Position numbers and translations under genes: made by a program
The notes under the pieces: model-generated
What the model saw: only the letters and a program-made list of their open reading frames with translations
Told to the model about the DNA's origin: nothing
The model's database searches: none
Shown here: positions 43,858 to 51,211 of the stretch, in pieces
How positions within the stretch are numbered: the first letter of the stretch is position 1
Layout of the letters: each line of letters starts with the position of its first letter
Assembly: GCF_036345175.1 (NCBI RefSeq)
Contig: NZ_CP107780.1
Location: 5,704,001 to 5,768,000, forward strand
Direction of reading: 5' to 3'
DNA: 64,000 nucleotides
DNA from: Streptomyces sp. NBC_00576
GTDB taxonomy: Bacteria > Actinomycetota > Actinomycetes > Streptomycetales > Streptomycetaceae

Positions 43858-44319
43858 TCAGCGGCCGGAGGCGTGGGGGGCGGGACCCGAGTGCCCGGCC
43901 GGCGCGTTGCCGGTCAGGACCAGTTCCTTCGCCCTGCGGAACTCCTCGTCCGTGATGTCGCCGTGGGCGCGGATCTCGGACAGCCTGGCGAGTTCGTCCA
44001 CGCTGCTGGGACCGCCGCCCGCGGTCTGCTTGATGTAGGCGTCGAACTCGTGCTGCTGCGCACGGGCCTGCGAAATCTCCCGGCGGCCCATGTTCTTGCC
44101 ACGGGCGATGACGTAGACGAACACGCCCAGGAAGGGCAGGAGGACGCAGAACACCAGCCAGCCGGCTTTCGCCCAGCCGCTGAGTCTGTCGTCGCGGAAG
44201 ATGTCGGTGATGATCCGGAAGAGCAGGACGAACCACATGATCCACACGAAGAACACCAGCATGGTCCAGAAGGCGCTCAGCAGCGGATAGTCGTACGCCA
44301 GGTAGGTCTGTGCGGTCAT
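43858..44319 (-). CDS. PLD-N/SHOCT-type membrane protein
   Basis: 153 residues. Two N-terminal membrane helices (AFWTMLVFFVWIMWFVLLF and AKAGWLVFCVLLPFLGVFVY) form a phospholipase-D-nuclease-N-terminal-like anchor. The C-terminus carries a SHOCT helix pair (VDELARLSEIRAHGDITDEE). This two-domain form is common in Streptomyces and stress-linked; its role is unknown. The upstream 44320-44361 holds three copies of a 14-bp repeat (GTCCGTCCTCCGTG). Confidence 0.85.
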   Translation of the reverse strand: MTAQTYLAYDYPLLSAFWTMLVFFVWIMWFVLLFRIITDIFRDDRLSGWAKAGWLVFCVLLPFLGVFVYVIARGKNMGRREISQARAQQHEFDAYIKQTAGGGPSSVDELARLSEIRAHGDITDEEFRRAKELVLTGNAPAGHSGPAPHASGR

Positions 44320-44400
44320 GTCCGTCCTCCGTGGTCCGTCCTCCGTGGTCCGTCCTCGGTCGTCCGTCGCGTCCTTCGCGGGAGCGGTTGTCCGGCGTTC

Positions 44401-45384
44401 TCAGCGTGCCCGCGGCACCTGCCGGTCGGCCTCACCCGGCGCGGGTGAGTGTGCGCGCGGCGCGGGCGCCGCCGGGTACCAGGACGTGGAGGCGACGTAC
44501 TCGCCGAGGGCCAGGCCCGAGACGGCTACCAGGAAGACGGCGATCAGCCAGGAGAGGAACGTGAAGACGGGGCCCAGGGCGCCGAACTCGTCGAGGCTGC
44601 GTTCCATGGCCGTGGGCAGCAGCAGGCGGGCGGCCCGGCTCAGCAGGACCGTGCCGGCGCCCGCCAGCACTCCTCCCGGCAGCAGGTCCCACCAGCCGAT
44701 CCTGCCGCCCAGCAGCAGATGCTGGGACCACCACCACAGCAGCGACGCCGAGAACACCGACAGCGCCAGCCCGGTCACCGCGCCCCCGCCGAACCCGTCA
44801 CGCAGCGGTGCCTGGACCAGGAGGTAGACCAGCCAGACGAGCAGCCAGAGCAGCCAGCGTCCGACCACGGCCCGCAGCGGTGCGCGCGGCAGGTGCCAGC
44901 ACCGCTCGCACACCGCCTGCAGCGCCCGGCTCAGGGCTGTGGCGGACAGCAGCGTCACCACGACGCCCACGGCCCCGACGGAGTTCCGGGTGGGGCCGGT
45001 GGCGGAGTAGACCTGACGCACCTCGTCGAGCGTGTCGCCGTGCACTCCCAGAACCGCGCTGAGGGAGTCGGCCAGCAGGTCGTGCATCCAGTCGGGGGCG
45101 AACGCCGCGATGGTCATCAGCAGCGGGAGCACGGTGAGGAACGCCTGCGCGGCCAGCCGTACGGAGCCCTCCACGAGGTTGAGTGCCGTCAGCCGGGTCA
45201 GCATCCGGGCCGGGGCTCCGGAGCGCAGCCTCGCCGCGAACCGCCTCGCCGTGCGCCGACGCTCGTCGGTACGGCGGGGCGGGTCGCGGCGCCCGCGTCC
45301 CGGCGTGCGCCCGGGCCCGGTCGTATGCCTGTGTCCTGCCGGATGTCCGCGTGGCGACGGGCCGGGGCCGGATGTCCCGGCCAT
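44401..45384 (-). CDS. YihY/BrkB-family membrane protein
   Basis: 327 residues. A basic N-terminal tail precedes six hydrophobic segments in the YihY/BrkB pattern: AAQAFLTVLPLLMTI, VGVVVTLLSATALSRALQ, LLWLLVWLVYLLV and a late FGALGPVFTFLSWLIAVFLV. The family is conserved but of unsettled transport or envelope function. It starts four bases after the stop of the upstream membrane gene, so the two form an operon. Confidence 0.85.
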   Translation of the reverse strand: MAGTSGPGPSPRGHPAGHRHTTGPGRTPGRGRRDPPRRTDERRRTARRFAARLRSGAPARMLTRLTALNLVEGSVRLAAQAFLTVLPLLMTIAAFAPDWMHDLLADSLSAVLGVHGDTLDEVRQVYSATGPTRNSVGAVGVVVTLLSATALSRALQAVCERCWHLPRAPLRAVVGRWLLWLLVWLVYLLVQAPLRDGFGGGAVTGLALSVFSASLLWWWSQHLLLGGRIGWWDLLPGGVLAGAGTVLLSRAARLLLPTAMERSLDEFGALGPVFTFLSWLIAVFLVAVSGLALGEYVASTSWYPAAPAPRAHSPAPGEADRQVPRAR

Positions 45385-45387
45385 GGC

Positions 45388-46758
45388 TTATGGGGTCGCC
45401 CGGTTCGGCGCGCCGTGTTCCGCCTCGGCCTCCGTGCCGTCGGCCGGTCCCGCGGCGGCGAGGATCGCCAGGAGGATCAGGGCGGCCAGGACGACGCAGA
45501 GGACGAGTGCCACGGAGGCGACCGTGGGGTAGTTCCACAGGAGCAGCCACAGTCCTCCCGCCGCGATGACGATGCCGGTGGTCCACCTGCGGTGCTCGGC
45601 CAGCCAGTGGCTGACGGGTTCGGTGCGTACTCGGGTGTGGCCCAGTGCCCGGCCGGCGGCCGTCGTGCCCCGGTCCGCGGTCGAGCGGACGGCGCGGGCG
45701 ACGCGGCTGGGACCGTACAGGTACGCGGCCAGCGCCGTGATCACCGCGATGATCAGCAGAGTGCGGGTGCTGTTGCGCAGGAAGCGGATGAACGTGTCGT
45801 AGATCGCCGCGGCCGCGTCCGGGGGCAGTGCCGAGGGTGGCACCGAGTCCAGATAGACCCGGCGCAGGACGGCCAGCGCGACCAGCACCACCACCATCAT
45901 CACGCCTATACCGATCGCCGTGATCATCAGCATCAGCCGGTGCGACGGAGCCGTCCATACCGTGAGCGCGGCCATCGCGATGGTCAGGACGGGCAGCCAG
46001 GTGCCGAGGATGTCCAGCAGCCGCATCGCGTCCTGTGCCTTGGCCAGTTTCTCGGTGTGGAACAGCGTGACCGTCTTGTCGGTGTCCGGGATCGCGGAGG
46101 CCTTCTCGAAGCCCGCGTCGACGAGACGCTTCTTCACCTGGTCGACGACGTCTCCCACATTCAGGCTGATGGTGTCGCCCTGGGCACGTACGGCACCCTT
46201 GCTGTCACCGGTGAGCATGTTCACCACCGCGGCGTGCGACCGCCGGTTGGCGCCCTCCCACACCTGCTGGAAGGCGTCACTGGTGATCACGCGGGTGACG
46301 GCGCGGTCGACGACGGACCTGACCGCGCTGCGCAGGGGACCGGTGAGGGAGTCCGCCCCCGCCACGACGCGGGGTGGTGCCCCGGCGTCCTTGAGGACCT
46401 TGGTGAGCGAATCCGTCACCGCCTGGACGTCCACGTTCTCCACCACGCGGTCTGTGAGCCGGTTGATCACGACGTCCTGCACGGCCGGGTCGGAGGCGAG
46501 CGGCGCGACGGTCGCCACGTACCTGTCGGTGTCGGAGACCGTGGCCTGCACCCAGGCCGCGACGACGGCCAGCGGGGCGAGCACCAACGTCAGCAGGAGC
46601 AGCACCGAGGCGCCGGTGCGGCGCAGTCCCCGGTGACGCACCTTCGCGGCCCGGCGCAGTCGCTCGTACTCCGCTTTCTCCTCGGCGCTCAGGATGTGGT
46701 GGCCGGGAGGCGCGGCTCCGCCGGGGTCCGGTGAAGCGGGGGTCGAGGCCGGGTTCAT
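45388..46758 (-). CDS. Integral membrane protein with large extracytoplasmic loop
   Basis: 456 residues from ATG 46758 (AGAGGAG six bases upstream). One membrane span near 52-72 is followed by a long soluble segment of about 190 residues (SDTDRYVATVAPLASDPAVQ at its start). Four further spans lie toward the C-terminus. The segment beginning VATVAPLASDPAVQ is widespread in actinobacterial membrane proteins of unknown function. It ends three bases before the YihY-like gene, with which it is probably cotranscribed. Confidence 0.8.
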   Translation of the reverse strand: MNPASTPASPDPGGAAPPGHHILSAEEKAEYERLRRAAKVRHRGLRRTGASVLLLLTLVLAPLAVVAAWVQATVSDTDRYVATVAPLASDPAVQDVVINRLTDRVVENVDVQAVTDSLTKVLKDAGAPPRVVAGADSLTGPLRSAVRSVVDRAVTRVITSDAFQQVWEGANRRSHAAVVNMLTGDSKGAVRAQGDTISLNVGDVVDQVKKRLVDAGFEKASAIPDTDKTVTLFHTEKLAKAQDAMRLLDILGTWLPVLTIAMAALTVWTAPSHRLMLMITAIGIGVMMVVVLVALAVLRRVYLDSVPPSALPPDAAAAIYDTFIRFLRNSTRTLLIIAVITALAAYLYGPSRVARAVRSTADRGTTAAGRALGHTRVRTEPVSHWLAEHRRWTTGIVIAAGGLWLLLWNYPTVASVALVLCVVLAALILLAILAAAGPADGTEAEAEHGAPNRATP

Positions 46759-46874
46759 GGGTGCTCCTCTCGTCGCGCGCGTCGTGCGGCTCCTGGTGTG
46801 CGCCGGGCCGGCCACGACCGCCGTGCTCGGCCGCGTCCACCGCCGGAGCGGCGGCTCGCGGGGTCGGGCCGTTG

Positions 46875-46906
46875 CGGCTGACCCCTCGGGCCCGAGGGGT
46901 CAGCCG
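46875..46906 (-). terminator. Perfect palindromic hairpin after the HdeD-like gene
   Basis: A 32-bp perfect palindrome (46875-46890 with 46891-46906) centred on GGG|CCC overlaps the stop codon of the HdeD-like gene. It separates that gene from the next minus-strand gene, whose start is at 46758. Confidence 0.7.
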
Positions 46907-47562
46907 GTTTCGGTGGGGCGGGGCGGTGCGTCGGCGGGTGTTCTTCGGAGCGCGGCCCGCCATGCGAGGGCGACCGCCGCCTCGGCCAGGCCGAGCAGGA
47001 CCAGCCACAGGCCGAGCAGCCGGGTCAGGGCACGGGCCGACTCGGCCGGGAGGGCGAGCACGACGATCCCCGCGACGATGCCGAGCACCGCGGCGCCCAG
47101 GACGACGCCGCGGTGCGGCAGGTTCTCGGTGGCCAGGGCCGTGTAGAGGGTGAGGACGCCGGACACGAGCCAGACGACCCCGACGATCAGGGAGAGCGCG
47201 GCGATCGTCTGCAGCGGGTTCCGCAGGCACAGCACCCCGGCCAGGACGTACAGCACGGCCATCAGCAGCTCCGGGAGCCGTTCGCCGTGCCCTTCCCGGG
47301 CGAAGACGGCCACGAACCGGAACGCCCCGATCACCAGCAGGTACAGGCCGAAGAGGACGGCCAGGACGTGCAGGGTCTCGTCCGGCCAGACCAGCACGAG
47401 GACACCCGGCACCAGCGTCGCGACCGCCGAGCCCATGATCCAGGTCCAGGACCGGCCGACCCTCGCCAGCGCCCGCGCGGGATCGCCCATCGGATCGAGG
47501 GCCGCCTTGTCGGGCAGGTGTTCCGGTTCGGTACGCGATGCCGGACCGCGCGGCATGGTCAT
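46900..47562 (-). CDS. HdeD-like (DUF308) membrane protein
   Basis: 220 residues from ATG 47562, with GAGGAG five bases upstream. Six membrane helices with GVLVLVWPDETLHVLAVLFG and GVLCLRNPLQTIAALSLIVG show the duplicated three-helix HdeD/DUF308 repeat. The family is linked to acid or general stress resistance in other bacteria; evidence in Streptomyces is lacking. It is divergent from the K+ channel gene across a region with a strong inverted repeat. Confidence 0.88.
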   Translation of the reverse strand: MTMPRGPASRTEPEHLPDKAALDPMGDPARALARVGRSWTWIMGSAVATLVPGVLVLVWPDETLHVLAVLFGLYLLVIGAFRFVAVFAREGHGERLPELLMAVLYVLAGVLCLRNPLQTIAALSLIVGVVWLVSGVLTLYTALATENLPHRGVVLGAAVLGIVAGIVVLALPAESARALTRLLGLWLVLLGLAEAAVALAWRAALRRTPADAPPRPTETG

Positions 47563-47661
47563 GGCTTCTCCTCGCGTGATCGGGTCCTCGCTTCCGGTAC
47601 CGCCGACGAGGCGGTGCACCAGGACCTGGCCGCTCCAGAGTCCCGCCCATGGCCGGGGGTT

Positions 47662-47684
47662 GGATCACCCGCGACGGGTGATCC
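47662..47684. promoter_or_regulatory. Inverted repeat in the divergent HdeD / K+ channel region
   Basis: GGATCACCC - GCGAC - GGGTGATCC is a perfect 9-bp inverted repeat with a 5-base spacer, located about 100 bp from each divergent start. Its symmetry and position suggest a regulator-binding site rather than a terminator. Confidence 0.45.
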
Positions 47685-47787
47685 GTCGGGCCCGCCACGG
47701 AGATGAGGTGGAACCTGCCGGCGCACCGGACGTACCGCGTCCTGTCCAACGGCCGGCCGACCCGACGGACGGACGGAGAGAGCCAAG

Positions 47788-48429
47788 ATGAGCGATGCCC
47801 GCGCTGCCCGCACGGATCGCACCGGGTCCGAACCGGGCGAGCCTCGGCGGCACCGACGGCTGCGCGGCGGCCGGTGGGCGGCGTTCGCGGCCCTCGCCCG
47901 CGCCGTGCTCATCGCCGTCGGTCTGGTCGCCGGCTACTACCTGCTGCCCTTTGACGATCGCGGCACGGCCCGCACGACGGCGCTGCTCGTGTGCGGTTTG
48001 GTGGCGGTGCTGCTGGTGTTCTCGTGGGAGGTGCGCAGCATCGTGCGCTCGACCCACCCGCGGCTGAAGGCCGTCGAGGCCCTGGCCGCCACGCTGGTGC
48101 TGTTCCTGGTTCTCTTCGCCAGTGCCTACTACCTGTTGGAACGCTCCGCCCGGGGCTCGTTCAGCGAGCCCCTGACCAGGACGGACGCCTTGTACTTCGC
48201 TCTCACCACGTTCAGCACCGTCGGCTTCGGGGACATCACCGCACGCTCCCAGACGGGGCGTCTGCTGACGATGGTGCAGATGGCGGGAGGGCTGCTGCTC
48301 GTCGGCGTCGCCGCACGGGTGCTGGCGGGCGCGGTCCAGGCGGGGCTGCGCCGCAAGGGCCGTGAGTCGTCGACGCAGTCGCGTTCCGGTACTGATCCCG
48401 GGCCCCCGGACCAGGAGGCCGGACCGTGA
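47788..48429 (+). CDS. Potassium channel family protein
   Basis: 213 residues. Four hydrophobic helices are followed by a pore-loop with the K+ selectivity filter TVGFGD (144-149, context ALTTFSTVGFGDITARS). The last helix is at about 160-182. Only one pore motif is present, so four subunits would assemble. No RCK/regulatory domain follows; the tail is short and charged. The start has weak AGAG upstream. It allows K+ flux across the inner membrane, fitting the osmotic/stress character of its neighbours. Confidence 0.9.
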   Translation: MSDARAARTDRTGSEPGEPRRHRRLRGGRWAAFAALARAVLIAVGLVAGYYLLPFDDRGTARTTALLVCGLVAVLLVFSWEVRSIVRSTHPRLKAVEALAATLVLFLVLFASAYYLLERSARGSFSEPLTRTDALYFALTTFSTVGFGDITARSQTGRLLTMVQMAGGLLLVGVAARVLAGAVQAGLRRKGRESSTQSRSGTDPGPPDQEAGP

Positions 48430-48576
48430 CCGTACTCAGGGACGCGCGTCGGCGTGCGTCGCGTTCGTGCCACGGCTGGTACGAGACGGGGCAGCGATCA
48501 TGGCGGCGGATCCGGCGCCCCTGACCAGCACCGGGCTCCAGGTGCAGCTCTGCGGGGACGCCCACCCGCTGAATGT

Positions 48577-48629
48577 CCCGTCCGCCCGTCCGCCCGTCCG
48601 CCCGTCCGCCCGTCCGCCCGTCCCCCCGT
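48577..48629. repeat. CCCGTCCG 8-bp tandem repeat
   Basis: About six copies of CCCGTCCG run head-to-tail between the end of the K+ channel gene and the end of the minus-strand gene at 48638. Non-coding. Confidence 0.7.
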
Positions 48630-48637
48630 CCTTCCCG

Positions 48638-48835
48638 TCACTCCGGCAGCTGCCGCATCTCCACCACGCGCAGGCCCAGCGACTGGCAGCGGGCGAGCAG
48701 CCCGTACAGGTGCGCCTCGTCCACGACGGGGCCGAACAGGACGGTCTGGCCGGACATCATGACGTGGCTCAGCTCCGGGAAGGCTTTGGCCAGCACTTCC
48801 GACAGGTGTCCCTCGACTCGGATCTCGTAGCGCAC
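48638..48835 (-). CDS. Small conserved protein of unknown function
   Basis: 65 residues from GTG 48835 with AAGGA upstream. It starts VRYEIRVEGHLSEVLAKAFP and ends LGLRVVEMRQLPE. Short proteins with this exact architecture (a strand, helix, GxTVLFGPV, helix, strand) are frequent in Streptomyces, often near stress regulators, but have no assigned function. Probably a small alpha/beta fold. Confidence 0.65.
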   Translation of the reverse strand: MRYEIRVEGHLSEVLAKAFPELSHVMMSGQTVLFGPVVDEAHLYGLLARCQSLGLRVVEMRQLPE

Positions 48836-48963
48836 GAGCTGTCCTTCCTTGGAACAGTCCGGCACAGGTGGGCGGAACTTCTACTCTGCGATCGTCCGCC
48901 CCGGTGCTCCCTTCGGGCCTCACCCGGTGCAGGTGACCGCCGCCAGGCGCCGTACGACACGGA

Positions 48964-49479
48964 TCAGTGCGTCAGAACGAGCTTGAACGAAATGATCAGC
49001 AGGCCGATCAGCAGGTTGACCGAGGCGGTGGCGACCACAAGGCGCTTGGAGGCGTGGGCGCGGCGTGCCGCGGCCACGGACCAGCCCACCTGCCCGGCAA
49101 CGGCGACGCAGACGGCCAGCCACAGGGAACCCCGCAGGTCCAGGCCGAGGAGCGGGCCGACGGCCACCGCGACAGCCGGCGGGACGGAGGCCTTGGCGAT
49201 CGGCCACTCGTCGCGGCACGCGCGCAGCACGACCTGGCGGTCCGGAGGCTGTTGCGCGAGACGTGCCCCGAACAACTGGGCGTGCACATGCGCGATCCAG
49301 AAAGTGGCCCCGGTGAGCAACAACAGCAGCACCAGCTCCCCGCGGGGGAACCGGCCCAGTTCGCCGGCGCCGATCACCACGGAGGCCGCGAGCATGGATC
49401 CGTACACCCCGCCCGTGTAGTCCGCGTGGGCCCGGCGCTCAGCGCGTCGTACCGGTCGCACCGTCGGCTCCGGTGGCAC
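48964..49479 (-). CDS. Four-span membrane protein
   Basis: 171 residues. Four hydrophobic helices; the second reads LLLLLTGATFWIAHVHAQLF. The start lies 40 bases inside the end of the MFS gene, so it is in the same transcript and may be translationally coupled. I do not recognise the family. Its place after an exporter suggests an accessory role, which is only inference. Confidence 0.7.
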   Translation of the reverse strand: MPPEPTVRPVRRAERRAHADYTGGVYGSMLAASVVIGAGELGRFPRGELVLLLLLTGATFWIAHVHAQLFGARLAQQPPDRQVVLRACRDEWPIAKASVPPAVAVAVGPLLGLDLRGSLWLAVCVAVAGQVGWSVAAARRAHASKRLVVATASVNLLIGLLIISFKLVLTH

Positions 49480-51103
49480 TGCCTGCTCCGGCCGGAGCGT
49501 CGGTGTCCGGCTGCCGTCGGCGGGCTTCCCGGCCGGTCGGCAGGTGCGAGGTGACCAGGAAACTGGCGAGAGCGATGCCGCCGGTGGCCAGGATCGCCGC
49601 TTTCAGGCCGTCTAGCTGCGCGGAGGCGTAGGAATCGGCGACGGCGTCGACCTGGGACGACGGCAGCCCGGCCTGCTCGGCCGCCGAGCGCACCTGGTCG
49701 GTGGAGACGAAGCTGATCCCGGACTCGAGAGAGACACCGACCTGCTGACGGGTCTCCTCGGACAGCTGCGGGTTGTCGTCCACCTGCGAGGTGAAGGCGT
49801 GGGCAAGCGCGCCGATGAGGATCGACCCGATCAGCGCGGTGCCCAGCGCGGAACCCAGGTTCTGTGCCGTGAACTGGAGCCCTCCGGCCTCACTGCGCTC
49901 CTCCTCGCCGACACTCGACTGGACGACGTTGCCCAGCTGCGAGGCGAGCAGGCCGACACCCACGCCCAGCAGGGCCATGGCACAGGCGAACATCGCGTTG
50001 TCGATGACCGGGTCGATGGTGGCCAGCAGCCACACGATGGCCCCCGCCAGGGTCAGCAGACCCAGCCGGACCACCCGCCGAGGCCCCATCACCCGACCCA
50101 GCGAGGACCCGCACAGCGAGACCACGAGCATGGTGACGGACACCGGGAGCAGCCGCAGCCCTGTCTCGAAGGCGTTGAACCCCTGAACCACCTGCAGGTA
50201 CAGCGGGATCGTGAAGAAGAGCCCCAGCAGGATGAGGTTCTGGCTCAGCAGCGTCAGCAGGCCGGACCGCAGTACGGGTCGGCCCAGCAGGGACAGGTGT
50301 ACGAGGGGATCGGTGCCCTGGGCCTCGCGCCGCCGCTCCCAGTGCCGGAACCCGGCCAGGACGACCACCCCGAGGGCGATGACGAACAGGGTCGGGGCGA
50401 AGCCGAAGACGGTGAAGGGAGGGTTGCGGGGCTGCACCCACCCCCAGGTGCTGCTCTGGAGCACTCCGAGGACGCCCACTCCCAGTCCGGCCGCCGAGAG
50501 CACGGCACCCACCCAGTCCAGCCGGGGGCGCCGCGCGGGCGGGGCGGGCGTCGGGATCACCCGGCGGCACAACAGGACGGCCAGGACGACCACGACCTCG
50601 CCGGCGAAGACCAGCCGCCAGGTCAGATACGTCGTCACCCAGCCGCCCAGCAGCGGGCCGACCGCGATCCCCGCGCCGGCGAGCCCACCGAGGACCGCGT
50701 AGGCGACGGCCCGGTCCCGCCCGTGGTAGGACTCCGCGACGAGCGCGGCCATGGCCGGCAGCACCATGGCGGCGCCGAGTCCCTCGATGACCGACCAGCC
50801 CAGTGCGAGGACCCAGAGGGTGGGTGCCGCGGCGGTCAGGGCGGACCCGGTGCCGTAGACGACGAGTCCGAGAAGGAACATGCGGCGACGTCCCAGGATG
50901 TCCCCGAACCGACCGCCGATGATCATGAAAGCGGCCATGACCAGCGCGTACAGCGTGATGACGGCCTGGATGGCGGTGACCTCCGTGTCGAAGTCCTCCA
51001 CCAGCTGGCTGATGGACACGTTCATGACAGCGGTGTCCAGGACCATCAGGAACTGAGCCGTACCGAGAACGATCAGAGCCCGCCAGTGCTTCACGGTGTC
51101 CAC
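49439..51103 (-). CDS. MFS transporter, DHA2 (14-span drug exporter) type
   Basis: 554 residues with about 14 membrane spans. Motif A reads GGRFGDILGRRRMFL, and the antiporter motif C region is AGIAVGPLLGGWVTTYLTW. The N-terminus IVLGTAQFLMVLDTAVMNVS is characteristic of DHA2 drug:H+ antiporters. It probably expels a drug or metabolite. It follows a LAL-type regulator gene by 108 bp, same strand, which likely controls it. Confidence 0.93.
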   Translation of the reverse strand: MDTVKHWRALIVLGTAQFLMVLDTAVMNVSISQLVEDFDTEVTAIQAVITLYALVMAAFMIIGGRFGDILGRRRMFLLGLVVYGTGSALTAAAPTLWVLALGWSVIEGLGAAMVLPAMAALVAESYHGRDRAVAYAVLGGLAGAGIAVGPLLGGWVTTYLTWRLVFAGEVVVVLAVLLCRRVIPTPAPPARRPRLDWVGAVLSAAGLGVGVLGVLQSSTWGWVQPRNPPFTVFGFAPTLFVIALGVVVLAGFRHWERRREAQGTDPLVHLSLLGRPVLRSGLLTLLSQNLILLGLFFTIPLYLQVVQGFNAFETGLRLLPVSVTMLVVSLCGSSLGRVMGPRRVVRLGLLTLAGAIVWLLATIDPVIDNAMFACAMALLGVGVGLLASQLGNVVQSSVGEEERSEAGGLQFTAQNLGSALGTALIGSILIGALAHAFTSQVDDNPQLSEETRQQVGVSLESGISFVSTDQVRSAAEQAGLPSSQVDAVADSYASAQLDGLKAAILATGGIALASFLVTSHLPTGREARRRQPDTDAPAGAGSATGADGATGTTR

Positions 51104-51211
51104 CTCGCTGAGTCGGGTCGGCTCGGGATACCGGCGGCCGACGGATACCCCGCCGCCGCTCTCATCGAATCCCGGCCACCCGGTCCGCGCCTCACCCGTT
51201 CTGGGGGAACG

